From: MPNO01 sp965200535
Lineage (GTDB): Bacteria > Pseudomonadota > Alphaproteobacteria > MPNO01
DNA length: 64,000 nt
Direction of reading: 5' to 3'
Assembly: GCA_965200535.1 (NCBI GenBank)
Contig: CBDAUF010000002.1
Location: 1,116,001 to 1,180,000 of the forward strand
Part shown: positions 1 through 8,575 of the stretch, in pieces
Layout: each line of letters begins with the position of its first letter
How positions within the stretch are numbered: the first letter of the stretch is position 1
Program-made: the position numbers and the translations under genes
Notes under the pieces: generated by a model
The model's input: only the letters and a program-made list of their open reading frames with translations
Told to the model about the DNA's origin: nothing
Database searches by the model: none

Positions 1-2
1 AC

Positions 3-50
3 GACATCGAGGCGATCGGCAACGTCGCGCAGGCGATCAACACGCCCTGA
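3..50 (+). CDS. 3' end of an unidentified gene (partial)
   Basis: Fifteen codons followed by TGA run in from the left edge, and every one ends in G or C, the codon signature of real genes in this window. The tail reads DIEAIGNVAQAINTP. This is too short to assign a family. It is convergent with the isochorismatase-like gene, whose stop lies inside it, giving a 14-base overlap. Confidence 0.45.
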   Translation, partial: DIEAIGNVAQAINTP

Positions 51-729
51 CCGGCGGCCGGGCGCGAAGGCGTTCGAGGACCTCCTCGAGCACCATGACA
101 TCGGCGTACTTGTGGTGCATGTCGAACAGGTTGACCTTGTGCGACAGTTCGCTGCGGTCGAACACGCATTCTTCCACGACCGTAACGTGGAAGCCGGCGG
201 AATAGGCGTCTACCACAGAGGCGCGGACACAGCCCGATGTGCTCTCGCCGCAGACGATCAGGCTGTTGACATCGAGCTCGTTGAGGTGCGCCGCCAGCGG
301 CGTGCCGGAAAACGCGCTGGCCCGCTCCTTGCGGAAGACGGGGTCGCCGTCCTCCGGCGTGAACGCCTCGAAGATTTCGTAAGCATCCGGGCCGATGGCC
401 GCATTCCGCTGGCGCTTGGTCGAGTGGACGCGCGCCTTGCGGGTCGAACTGGTGACGTAGAGAACCGGCAGACCGGCCGCGCGGGCGCCGGCAAACAGCG
501 CCTTCGTGGGTTCGATCGCATTCCACGCGTATATGCCGCAGGTGTTGGGATGTTCGAGAAGCCGGTGCGGCGGGTGCGGTCCGCCGCGGTAGACCAGGTC
601 GTAAAGATCGATCGCGAGCAGCGCCGGGCGCGTTCCGATCCTGAGTTCGCGCCGATAGCATTCGTAGACCCTGAGGGTTTCCGGCGAAACGATGTCTTTC
701 CAGCAGTGGTCTTCGAAATCGCGCGCCAT
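37..729 (-). CDS. isochorismatase-family cysteine hydrolase
   Basis: A 230-residue cytosolic hydrolase of the isochorismatase superfamily, which includes nicotinamidase, N-carbamoylsarcosine amidase and maleamate amidohydrolase. The catalytic triad is visible as D41 (AIDLYD), K134 (VFRKE) and C167 (STSGCVR); the Cys makes the thioester intermediate in this family. The length is normal. It is divergent from the GlcG-like gene and lies near 3-hydroxyanthranilate dioxygenase and RidA genes, so an amidase step in aromatic or N-heterocycle breakdown (NicF-like) is possible. The substrate cannot be read from sequence. Confidence 0.85.
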   Translation of the reverse strand: MARDFEDHCWKDIVSPETLRVYECYRRELRIGTRPALLAIDLYDLVYRGGPHPPHRLLEHPNTCGIYAWNAIEPTKALFAGARAAGLPVLYVTSSTRKARVHSTKRQRNAAIGPDAYEIFEAFTPEDGDPVFRKERASAFSGTPLAAHLNELDVNSLIVCGESTSGCVRASVVDAYSAGFHVTVVEECVFDRSELSHKVNLFDMHHKYADVMVLEEVLERLRARPPVRAC

Positions 730-838
730 CGCGCGGTCCTCCCGGTTGCCTGGCCGTCAGTCTATCGGCTCGATGTTCGGCGGCAAGCGGGCTGTGCTAC
801 GCTCCGCCCCGACGGAAACGCTCGCGGAGGCGATTGGC

Positions 839-1270
839 ATGACGGAAACCGCACCGGCGCTCAGGCTTACCAACGAAGGGGCGATGAAAGTCCTTAACGC
901 CGCCATGGCCAAGGCGGAGGAAATGGGCGTCCCGCAATGCATTTCGGTCGTCGACGCCGGCGGTCATCTGCTCGCATTCTCGCGGATGGACGGGGCGTTC
1001 GTACTGTCCATCGATTCTTCCCTGGTGAAGGCCATGACGGCGGCGTCCTACGGCGAGCCGACCGGCCGCATTCCTGAAGGGGTCGATCTCAAGCTGGCAA
1101 TCGCGACGCGGGGCAAGAGGGTGAATCTGCCGGGCGGGCTTCCCATCATCGTCGACGGTCACCTGGTCGGGGCAATCGGTGTGGGTTCCGGCGCCGGACA
1201 CGAAGATCTCGAGGTCGCCAACGCCGGCCTCGCCGCCCTTCAGGGGACCCGGCGCTTCGACGACGGGTAA
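839..1270 (+). CDS. GlcG/HbpS-family (DUF336) heme-binding-like protein
   Basis: A 143-residue single-domain protein of the GlcG/HbpS/PduO C-terminal type. The ATG at 839 was chosen because GGAGG lies about 9 bases upstream and family similarity begins directly after it. A longer reading from 692 would cross the promoter region of the divergent hydrolase. Characteristic segments include VVDAGGHLLAFSRMD near residue 45 and the glycine-rich LPGGLPI and GAIGVGSG stretches. Family members bind heme or cobalamin, or sit beside oxidases such as glycolate oxidase. The role here is probably accessory to the neighbouring catabolic genes, but no specific function can be given. Confidence 0.82.
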   Translation: MTETAPALRLTNEGAMKVLNAAMAKAEEMGVPQCISVVDAGGHLLAFSRMDGAFVLSIDSSLVKAMTAASYGEPTGRIPEGVDLKLAIATRGKRVNLPGGLPIIVDGHLVGAIGVGSGAGHEDLEVANAGLAALQGTRRFDDG

Positions 1271-1281
1271 CCGATAACCGT

Positions 1282-1686
1282 TCAGTCGAACATGGCCACG
1301 CAATCGATCTCCACGTTGACGCCGGCGCGGTGAGGCGTTCCGCCGATGCAGGTGCGGGTCACCTTCTCGCCCTGCATGAACGCGGTGAACGCCTGGTTGA
1401 AGCGGGGGAAATCGGCGACGTCTCTCAGGCACACCCGCATGTTGACGACGTTGGCGAAGGTCGCGCCCGCGGCTTCCAGGATGTTCTGCAGGTTGGTCAG
1501 CGTCTGGCGGGTCTGGTCGGCGATGTCGTCGGAGACGATCTCGCGGGTTTCCGGATCGAGCGCGCCTTGGCCCGAGACGAACAGCATGTCGCCGAAACGG
1601 ATCGCCTGGGCGAGCGGGGAAGGGGTCGCCCTGTCGGTAAAACCCGTGGTCGGCGAATGAGCCGAGGTGACGATCTGCTTGGGCAT
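1282..1686 (-). CDS. RidA-family deaminase, possibly 2-aminomuconate deaminase
   Basis: A 134-residue RidA (YjgF/YER057c/UK114) protein. The ATG at 1686 has a GGGAG-type Shine-Dalgarno sequence and begins MPKQIVTS; the upstream extension is unrelated. Key residues match: R111 (TRTCIGG), which grips the substrate carboxylate, and E126 (VEIDC). RidA proteins hydrolyse reactive enamine/imine intermediates. 2-Aminomuconate deaminases (NbaF/AmnD) belong to the same superfamily. The position 29 bases downstream of 3-hydroxyanthranilate dioxygenase on the same strand fits the NbaF role. A general RidA housekeeping role is the alternative. Confidence 0.85.
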   Translation of the reverse strand: MPKQIVTSAHSPTTGFTDRATPSPLAQAIRFGDMLFVSGQGALDPETREIVSDDIADQTRQTLTNLQNILEAAGATFANVVNMRVCLRDVADFPRFNQAFTAFMQGEKVTRTCIGGTPHRAGVNVEIDCVAMFD

Positions 1687-1715
1687 GGTTTTCGTTCTCC
1701 CGATACGGTTGCGCC

Positions 1716-2225
1716 TCAGGGACGCGGCATCACCGTGCCGCAGTCGGCGCAGGTGCGCGCCTCTTCCGAATCGAAGAACCTCGCGTAGGCTTTCGAAACA
1801 GGATCGAGCGCGTAGTCTCTGACCGTGAATTCCTCCTCGTGAAGGAGCGACCTGCAGCTCTCGCAGTACCACTGGAAACGGTCGATTTCGCCCTCGCGCC
1901 GCTTGCGTTCTATGACCAGAACGAATGCATCGGGCGGGAAACGCGGGGAGTGGGGAACGCCGGCGGGTGTGTAGATGGTTGCACCCTCGGGGAGTTCGGC
2001 GATCTCTTCCCGGCCGTCCGGCGTAAGATAGTGGAGCTTCATCTCGCCCTTGATCATCAGCATCACCTCGTCCGCCGGGTCGATGTGAAACTCGCTCCGG
2101 TACTCGCGTCCCCGGGCGACGAAGGCGAGCGACTCGTCTTCCTGCCAGAGCACGCGGACACGTTCGCCGCTGGCGGCGAGTTCGTCGGCGACAGCCTTCA
2201 GGTCGGCAATGGGCATCTGTTGCAT
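1716..2225 (-). CDS. nbaC: 3-hydroxyanthranilate 3,4-dioxygenase
   Basis: A 169-residue cupin dioxygenase that opens the 3-hydroxyanthranilate ring to 2-amino-3-carboxymuconate semialdehyde in kynurenine or 2-nitrobenzoate degradation. The active-site iron ligands are visible as H47, E53 and H92, in the spacing known for the bacterial enzyme. The rubredoxin-like second iron site is complete (C121-x2-C124 and C159-x2-C162). The length matches the bacterial family. The ATG follows GGAGA. It is co-oriented with the RidA gene just downstream. Later pathway genes (ACMS decarboxylase, semialdehyde dehydrogenase) are not in the window. The eukaryote-style symbol haaO is also used. Confidence 0.93.
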   Translation of the reverse strand: MQQMPIADLKAVADELAASGERVRVLWQEDESLAFVARGREYRSEFHIDPADEVMLMIKGEMKLHYLTPDGREEIAELPEGATIYTPAGVPHSPRFPPDAFVLVIERKRREGEIDRFQWYCESCRSLLHEEEFTVRDYALDPVSKAYARFFDSEEARTCADCGTVMPRP

Positions 2226-2290
2226 CGTGCGCTCTCCGATTGACCGGCCGATCCTATCTTGAATCGCCGTACATGACGATGCCGGCGCCG

Positions 2291-2992
2291 CTACCGGGGG
2301 CGGGTCAGCGCCGCCCAGGAACGCGGCCCCACGATTCCGTCCCGGTGCAGATCGTTGTCCGCCTGAAACGAGATGACCGCAGCCAGCGTCGCCCGGCCGA
2401 ACAGGCCGTCCGCGGTGAGCGGATAGCCGGCCTCGGTCAGCAGGTCCTGCAAACGCCGGACCGCGGGGCCATGAGCGGTAAGCCGCAGCGTCTCCGGCTC
2501 GCCGTCCGCCGTATCGGGCGCTGCAGCGGTTTCGGGGGCGGGCGGGCTGTCTGTGGGACTGAGGACCATCCTGCCGTCGGCATCGAGCCCCAGCACCGCG
2601 GCGTAGGGAAAGACCGGACAGGATTTCGCCGACACCTCGCAGTGGCCGTGGAAGGACATGCGCCCGTCATAGGCCCGGTCGATGTCGCGCGCGAGGCCGA
2701 TCAGTGTCCGGTACTGGGCGCCGGCGAAACTCGACGGGTCGAGCCCGTGCAGGCAGACGGCGATGGTTGCGGCGTTGTTGCCGGCCTGGGCGGCAGGGGG
2801 ATCCCCCAGAGGGCGGCCGGCCTCCAGCGTCCCGTACCTCCGTATGAAGAAATGATAGCCCACATCGGACCAGCCGTTGCCGTCCATGTGCCAGCCTCGG
2901 ATCACTCCGATGTCGTCATGATCCGGGTTGTCGCTCGCGCTGCAATGCAGAAAGACGCGGCGAATCTCCCGGCCGGGCTTGTCGAACGCCAT
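2291..2992 (-). CDS. T7-lysozyme-type N-acetylmuramoyl-L-alanine amidase with peptidoglycan-binding domain
   Basis: A 233-residue protein with an N-terminal Amidase_2/PGRP domain (about 8-130) and a C-terminal PG_binding_1 domain (about 165-230), joined by a Pro/Ala-rich linker. Zn ligands H16, H117 and C125 and catalytic Y46 and K123 match H17, H122, C130, Y46 and K128 of T7 lysozyme in order and spacing, so the enzyme should be active. No signal peptide is evident, which points to a phage or gene-transfer-agent endolysin origin rather than a classical AmiA-type amidase. No other phage gene is nearby. A clear GGAGG precedes the ATG. Confidence 0.88.
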   Translation of the reverse strand: MAFDKPGREIRRVFLHCSASDNPDHDDIGVIRGWHMDGNGWSDVGYHFFIRRYGTLEAGRPLGDPPAAQAGNNAATIAVCLHGLDPSSFAGAQYRTLIGLARDIDRAYDGRMSFHGHCEVSAKSCPVFPYAAVLGLDADGRMVLSPTDSPPAPETAAAPDTADGEPETLRLTAHGPAVRRLQDLLTEAGYPLTADGLFGRATLAAVISFQADNDLHRDGIVGPRSWAALTRPR

Positions 2993-3158
2993 CGGAGTCC
3001 TCCGTTTTCGATGAAATCTTTAGATAGTTACGGCGAGCCTAATTGACACCCCTGGTTGTATCTCTGTCGGCCGATTGCGGCAGGCGGCGAGATAGCCACG
3101 GCCGGCCGTTGCTGGTAGCGTCCCGCCAGCCCGTTTCGGCCCCTGAGAGGAGCCTGTC

Positions 3159-5546
3159 GTGTCGTCGGTCAGCCCGGTCACCCCTTTCGATGGACCCAAC
3201 TCCTATGTCGGCCGGATCCTTTCCCGCCCCGGTGCGCGGCGGGCGGTTGCGGGCCGCGGCCGCTACACCGACGACATCACGCTGCCGCGCACGGTGTATG
3301 CAGCGTTCGTCCGCAGCCCCTACGGCCATGCGCGCATCCGCGCCGTCGATACCGCGGCGGCAGCGGTCTGCCCCGGTGTTGTCCGGGTGATGACGGGTGC
3401 GGAGCTCGCCCGATACTGCCCGCCCTGGTCCGGGATGTTGACCAGCTTCGAGGGTATGAAAGCTGCGCCCCAGCAGGCGATGGCGGTCGACCGCGCGTGC
3501 TGGCAGGGCGAACCGGTGGCGGTGGTCTGCGCGCGGACCCGCGCCGAGGCCGAAGACGCGGCGGAACTGGTCGAAGTCGAGTGGGAGGAGCTTCCCGTCG
3601 TCATCGACAAGGAGGCCGCTCTCGGCCCCGGAGCGGTGGTTCTCCACCCCGATCTCGGCGACAACCTCGCCTGGCGCAGGGAAATCGACAACGGCGATGT
3701 GGACGCCGCCTTCGCCGCCGAGGATGCGGTGGTGGTCGAGGAGACGTACTCCTTTGGCCGCCACACGGCGGTCAGCCTCGAGGCGCGCGCTTTGCTGGCC
3801 GACTACGACCCGGGTACAGAGAAACTCACCATCTACACCTCGAGCCAGGTGCCGCACATGATCAAGACCGTGTTCGCGCGCCACCTGCCGGTCGAGGAGC
3901 ACAACATCCGCGTCGTCGCGCCCGACGTCGGGGGTTCGTTCGGGCTGAAGATCCATACTTACGGCGACGAGATTGCCGCCTGTGCGCTCGCGATCCTGCT
4001 GAAACGTCCTGTCAAGTTCGTCGCCGACCGCCTCGAGTCCTTCGTCACCGACATCCACGCGCGGGAGAACCGGATCAGGGCGCGGATGGCGGTGACCCGC
4101 GGCGGCGAGATCACCGCGCTCGAGATCGACGACCTGTCGGGGGTCGGCGCCTATTCGCAATACCCCCGGACCAGCGTGTTCGAGGCCAACCAGATCCTCA
4201 ATATTGCCGGCGGCCCGTACAAGCACCCCAACTACAGGGCGGTGGCGCGGATTGTCTATCTCAACGGCGTCCCGACCTCGCAATACCGCGGCGTCGGCCA
4301 CCCGATCGGCATTTCCGCGAGCGAGGCGCTTCTCGACCTGGCCGCCGGGGCGATCGGCATGGACCCGGTGGAACTGCGCCGCCGCAACGTCATGGAGGAC
4401 GACAGCTATCCGCGCAGGACCGCCTCCGGCGTCCATGTCCAGGACCTGTCCCATCAGGCGTGCCTGGAACAGCTCGTGGAGCGGATCGACTACCGCGGCC
4501 TGCGCGCCCAACAGGCGCAGTTGCGCGGCGAAGGCGTTTACCGCGGGATCGGCGTCTGTTCGTTCATCAAGGGAACCGCGCCGGGGCCGGAAGGCTATTA
4601 CGGGGCCGGCAAGGCGCCGATCGCGTCTCAGGATGCCTGCACCATGAGTCTCGAGCCGGGAGGCGGCGTCCTGTGCGCCGTCGGCGTCACCGAACAGGGG
4701 CAGGGGGCGGACGCCGTGGTGCGCCAGATCGCCGCGACAGCCGTCGGGGTTCCGATCGAAAGCGTCCGCGTCATTTCGGGCGACACCGACGCCGTGCCCT
4801 ACGGCGGCGGCACCTATGCCAGCCGGGCCACTGCAATCGGCGGCGAGGCAACCTATCTCGCCGGCCGGGCGTTGCGCGAGGAGATCCTGCGCCTCGCGGG
4901 CGCGCTGCTCCAGACCGCGCCGGACAGGCTCGATGTGGCGAATGGCGACGTGGTCGATGCCGGCGGCGGGGCGGCGCGCATGCCGCTCTCCGAGATCGGC
5001 CGCATCGGCCATTTCCAGGTCGGCGAACTGCCCAACGACATTCAACCGGAACTGACTCAGACCCGTCATTTCCGGCTGCGCGACAAGATCTACATCTTCA
5101 CCAACGGCGCGCATGCGTCGCACGTCGAGGTCGACGTCGACACCGGAGCGGTACGGCTGCTGGACCACTGGGTGGTGGAGGATTGCGGGCGGGTGATCAA
5201 CCCGATGCTGGCCGACGAGCAGGTCCGCGGCGGCGCCGTCCAGGGAATCGGCGGCGGGCTCTACGAGCACTGCATCTACGACCGGAACGCCCAGTTGATG
5301 AACGGGACGATGGTCGACTATCTCACGCCCATGGCGCACGAGATGCCGGATATCGACGTCGCCCACGTGCAGACGCTCACGGGCGAATCGGAACTTGGCG
5401 CCAAGGGCGTCGGGGAATCGGGGGTCGGCGGCGCTCCATCGGCGGTGATGAACGCGATCAACGACGCCCTCGTGCCTTTCGGCGCGCGCGTTACCGATCA
5501 CCCGATCACGCCGGAAACCATTCTCGCCGCATTGGGCAAGGTGTGA
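3159..5546 (+). CDS. xanthine dehydrogenase-family molybdopterin-binding subunit (CoxL-like)
   Basis: A 795-residue large subunit of a molybdenum hydroxylase. The N-terminal a/b hammerhead domain (about 20-135) is followed by two molybdopterin-binding domains. The catalytic glutamate is visible at about residue 753 in GAKGVGES. The loop that carries AYRCSFR in true CO dehydrogenase reads SQYRGVGHP, so this is not form I CODH. The GTG start is preceded by GAGAGGA. The usual FAD (medium) and 2Fe-2S (small) partners are absent on both sides. The TRAP transporter downstream may import its substrate, but the substrate is unknown. Confidence 0.9.
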   Translation: MSSVSPVTPFDGPNSYVGRILSRPGARRAVAGRGRYTDDITLPRTVYAAFVRSPYGHARIRAVDTAAAAVCPGVVRVMTGAELARYCPPWSGMLTSFEGMKAAPQQAMAVDRACWQGEPVAVVCARTRAEAEDAAELVEVEWEELPVVIDKEAALGPGAVVLHPDLGDNLAWRREIDNGDVDAAFAAEDAVVVEETYSFGRHTAVSLEARALLADYDPGTEKLTIYTSSQVPHMIKTVFARHLPVEEHNIRVVAPDVGGSFGLKIHTYGDEIAACALAILLKRPVKFVADRLESFVTDIHARENRIRARMAVTRGGEITALEIDDLSGVGAYSQYPRTSVFEANQILNIAGGPYKHPNYRAVARIVYLNGVPTSQYRGVGHPIGISASEALLDLAAGAIGMDPVELRRRNVMEDDSYPRRTASGVHVQDLSHQACLEQLVERIDYRGLRAQQAQLRGEGVYRGIGVCSFIKGTAPGPEGYYGAGKAPIASQDACTMSLEPGGGVLCAVGVTEQGQGADAVVRQIAATAVGVPIESVRVISGDTDAVPYGGGTYASRATAIGGEATYLAGRALREEILRLAGALLQTAPDRLDVANGDVVDAGGGAARMPLSEIGRIGHFQVGELPNDIQPELTQTRHFRLRDKIYIFTNGAHASHVEVDVDTGAVRLLDHWVVEDCGRVINPMLADEQVRGGAVQGIGGGLYEHCIYDRNAQLMNGTMVDYLTPMAHEMPDIDVAHVQTLTGESELGAKGVGESGVGGAPSAVMNAINDALVPFGARVTDHPITPETILAALGKV

Positions 5547-5644
5547 CCGGAGATGCGAAGCGCACGGGCCGTCGGACCCGTCAATGCGCTTTCCGACGGT
5601 TCGCCCCGCATGATACGGTTGAGGCCCTCGAACGGGAGACCACA

Positions 5645-6664
5645 ATGCTGAGAAAAGTTGCTCTATTGCCGCTCGGCTGCCTCGCAGCGGCTCTCGCGGC
5701 CGCACCGGCGGGCGCGGAGACAGTCCTGAAGATCTCGAGTTGGGCGCCGCCGACGCATTTCATCAATGCGACGGTATGGCCGACCTGGGGCAAGTGGGTC
5801 GGTGAAGCCACCCAGGGCCGGGTCAAGACGAAGATCGAGTACAAGCTCGCATCGCCGCTCAAGCAGTTCGGTGTCGTACGCGACGGCATTGCCGACGCCG
5901 GCTGGATTTTCCACGGCTACAACACACGCTACGTGGCGACCCAGGTCGTCGAGATGCCGAACCTGGGGACCAGTGCCGAGGCTGCCACGGTCGCCTACTG
6001 GAAGGTTCACGAGAAGTATCTGCACAAGGCGAACGAGCACCGCGGCACCGTACTGATCGGGCTGATGTCGCACGGGCCCGCGGTGATCCAGACGAAGAAG
6101 CCGCTGAAGGCGCTCTCCGACCTCAAGGGCATGAAGATCCGCGTACCCGGCGGCGTCGGCAGCCTCGTCGGCAAGGCGCTCGGCGTCACCGCGGTGAAGT
6201 TGCCCGCCCCGAAGGTCTACGAGGCCCTGTCGTCAGGGGTGGCGGACGGCATATTCATGCCGATCGAGACACAGAAGACCCTTCGTTTGAAGGAAGTCGT
6301 GTCGCACGCGCTGATAATCCCGGGCGGCCTCTATTACGGAAGTTTCGGGCTGCTCATGAGCCCCGCTTTTCTCAACAAGCTGTCGGCTGCCGACCGCAAG
6401 GCCGTGATGGGCGTGTCCGGCGCCAAGCTGTCGCAATTTGCCGGGACCAAGTGGGATGCCGGCGACAAGGCGGGCCTCGCTGCGGCGAAGGAGGCCGGAA
6501 CCAAGATCCAGACCGCGAGCGCGGCCGTGACGGAGGACTATCTCCGCATCATGAAACCGGTCGAGGAAGCCTGGATCAAGCGGGCCAGCAAGGGCGGCTA
6601 TGACGCCCGCGCGGCGCTTGCCGAGCTTCGCCAGATCGCCCGCGCGCATGACAAGGCGAAGTGA
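5645..6664 (+). CDS. dctP: TRAP transporter substrate-binding protein (DctP family)
   Basis: A 339-residue periplasmic binding protein. The ATG at 5645 has a GGGAG Shine-Dalgarno sequence and starts a typical signal peptide with cleavage near APAGA-ET (about residue 24). The body shows the DctP fold, including DLKGMKIRVPGG and the conserved arginine that contacts the substrate carboxylate in most family members. It is the first gene of a dctP-dctQ-dctM operon and its stop overlaps the dctQ start by four bases. The ligand is probably a small organic acid. Clustering with the molybdopterin dehydrogenase upstream is suggestive only. Confidence 0.92.
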   Translation: MLRKVALLPLGCLAAALAAAPAGAETVLKISSWAPPTHFINATVWPTWGKWVGEATQGRVKTKIEYKLASPLKQFGVVRDGIADAGWIFHGYNTRYVATQVVEMPNLGTSAEAATVAYWKVHEKYLHKANEHRGTVLIGLMSHGPAVIQTKKPLKALSDLKGMKIRVPGGVGSLVGKALGVTAVKLPAPKVYEALSSGVADGIFMPIETQKTLRLKEVVSHALIIPGGLYYGSFGLLMSPAFLNKLSAADRKAVMGVSGAKLSQFAGTKWDAGDKAGLAAAKEAGTKIQTASAAVTEDYLRIMKPVEEAWIKRASKGGYDARAALAELRQIARAHDKAK

Positions 6665-7221
6665 CGGAAACCGCACCCGTTGACGAGATACCCCCTTCCG
6701 GACGGCGCGGCGCCGTCTGGCTGATCGCCGTTCCGGAAGGGGTTTCCGCCGCGGTGCTGTTCGCGCTGATGGCGATGACCTGTATCGATGTCATCGGACG
6801 CGAGTTGCTGGCCGCTCCGCTCGACGGGGCGACCGAGCTTACACAGCTCATGCTCGGCGTCATCGTCTTCGCCGTCCTGCCGTCGGTGTGCCGCCGGGAG
6901 GAGCATGTTGCCGTCGATCTGATCGATATCTGGTTCCCGGATCGCCTCGTCCCGCCGCGCCAGGCGGTGCTGAACGCGATCATGGCGGCCGCGCTCGCCT
7001 TCGTTGCCTGGAGGGTCTGGATCATCGCCGATCTCACGGCGGAATACGGCGACGCAACCGAGTTCCTCGAGATCAAGCTGGCGCCGATCACCTACTTCAT
7101 CGCCGTCCTGAGCGCGTGCGGTGCGGCGGCGTTCGCCGTCAACGTCGTCCGCCATGCGCGCCGGGCGGGTTCGCCGCCGGCCCCGCCCGGCGGCCCGGCC
7201 GACGACCGCGCAACCGTCTGA
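6661..7221 (+). CDS. dctQ: TRAP transporter small permease (DctQ family)
   Basis: A 186-residue integral membrane protein with four predicted hydrophobic helices (about 18-40, 57-75, 100-120 and 140-160), typical of DctQ. The GTG start overlaps the dctP stop as GTGA, so translational coupling is likely. With DctM it forms the inner-membrane part of a sodium-driven TRAP importer. The C-terminal tail is Pro/Ala/Gly-rich and poorly conserved. Confidence 0.88.
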   Translation: MTETAPVDEIPPSGRRGAVWLIAVPEGVSAAVLFALMAMTCIDVIGRELLAAPLDGATELTQLMLGVIVFAVLPSVCRREEHVAVDLIDIWFPDRLVPPRQAVLNAIMAAALAFVAWRVWIIADLTAEYGDATEFLEIKLAPITYFIAVLSACGAAAFAVNVVRHARRAGSPPAPPGGPADDRATV

Positions 7222-7242
7222 GGGGACAGCGGACCGGGTCTC

Positions 7243-8559
7243 ATGGACGTTGTCCTCGTCGGCTTTGCGGTGCTTCTGGTGCTGGTGTTCCTGCGCCTGC
7301 CGATCGCGTTCGCGATGGGGATCGTCGGGTTCACCGGCTTCGGTTACCTCTCGGGGTGGCAGCCTTCCCTCTCGATGGTTGGGACGCTGGTGTCGGAGAC
7401 CGCGCTGTCTTACGGCCTGTCCGTCGTCCCCCTGTTCATCCTGATGGGCAATCTGGTTTCCAGAGCGGGGCTTTCCGGCGAACTGTACGCCGCGTCCCAC
7501 GCCTTTCTCGGTCACCGCCGCGGCGGGCTCTCCATGGCGACCATCGTAGCCTGCGGCGGTTTCTCGGCGATCTGCGGCTCCAGCCTCGCGACCGCGGCAA
7601 CGATGTCCAAGGTCGCCATGCCGCCCATGCGGCGCTACGGCTATTCCGACAGCCTCGCTTCGGCCTCGATCGCAGCGGGCGGTACGCTCGGCATCCTGAT
7701 ACCGCCCAGCGTGATCCTGGTGATCTACGGGCTGATGACCGAAACCAGCATTCGCGAACTGTTCGCTGCCGGTTTTCTTCCAGGCCTCCTGGGGATCGCA
7801 CTCTACCTTGCCGCCGTCCAGTGGGTGGTGTGGCGGCGCCCGGCGGACGGGCCGAGGGCGGATCGCATCGACTGGCCGGGGCGCTTTACCGCGCTTCGGG
7901 GCGTGTGGGGGACGCTGCTCCTCTTCGTCCTGGTGATGGGCGGGATCTACGGTGGGCTGTTCACGCCGACCGAAGCCGCCGGGATCGGGGCGGGCGGTGC
8001 GTTCCTGATCGCGCTCGCACGCAGCGCCCTGACCTGGCGGTCGCTGCTCGAGGTGCTGACCGACAGTGCACGCACCACGGCAATGCTGTTCGTGGTGCTG
8101 ATCGGAGCCCTGATCTTCTCCAACTTCGTCAACCGGGGCGGCTTGCCGGCGGGGCTCCTGTCTCTGGTGACCGGGTACGACCTGTCGCCGCTGATGGTGA
8201 TCGTGATCATCCTCCTGATCTATCTCGTCCTCGGCTGCGTTTTCGAGAGCCTCTCGATGCTGCTTCTGACGATCCCGATCTTTTTCCCTGTGGTGCAGGG
8301 GCTCGGCTATGCCGGGCTGGGCGAGGAGACGATCCTCGTATGGTTCGGCATCATCGCCGTGGTGGTGACGGAAATCAGCCTGATTACGCCGCCGGTGGGG
8401 CTCAATGTCTTCGTGCTCGCGGGCGTCCTCAAGGACGTCAAGACCAGCACCGTGTTCCGGGGCGTGACCCCGTTCTGGTGTGCGGATATCGTCCGCCTGG
8501 CGCTGCTGGTCGGGATTCCCTCGCTGGCGCTCGCCTTGCCGCGGCTGTTCTACGGCTGA
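7243..8559 (+). CDS. dctM: TRAP transporter large permease (DctM family)
   Basis: A 438-residue membrane protein with about 12 hydrophobic segments, the channel-forming subunit of the TRAP importer. Conserved features include PLFILMGNLV near residue 62, GILIPPS near residue 150 and LITPPVGLN near residue 380, all diagnostic of DctM. The length matches the family. It lies 21 bases after dctQ in the same operon. It ends 16 bases before the convergent MetE-like gene; no clear terminator hairpin with a U-tract was seen in that gap. Confidence 0.93.
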   Translation: MDVVLVGFAVLLVLVFLRLPIAFAMGIVGFTGFGYLSGWQPSLSMVGTLVSETALSYGLSVVPLFILMGNLVSRAGLSGELYAASHAFLGHRRGGLSMATIVACGGFSAICGSSLATAATMSKVAMPPMRRYGYSDSLASASIAAGGTLGILIPPSVILVIYGLMTETSIRELFAAGFLPGLLGIALYLAAVQWVVWRRPADGPRADRIDWPGRFTALRGVWGTLLLFVLVMGGIYGGLFTPTEAAGIGAGGAFLIALARSALTWRSLLEVLTDSARTTAMLFVVLIGALIFSNFVNRGGLPAGLLSLVTGYDLSPLMVIVIILLIYLVLGCVFESLSMLLLTIPIFFPVVQGLGYAGLGEETILVWFGIIAVVVTEISLITPPVGLNVFVLAGVLKDVKTSTVFRGVTPFWCADIVRLALLVGIPSLALALPRLFYG

Positions 8560-8575
8560 CCGGCGGCGAACGCCG

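Noticed and set aside
3039..5705. 888-codon open frame antisense to the molybdopterin dehydrogenase gene
   Set aside because: It is the GC-rich shadow of the real gene: low-complexity Arg/Asp/His/Gly composition and no family match.
3497..6664. A continuous 1055-codon frame joining part of the dehydrogenase region to dctP
   Set aside because: Only the part from the ATG at 5645 has a signal peptide and DctP similarity; the rest is an out-of-frame reading of the dehydrogenase.
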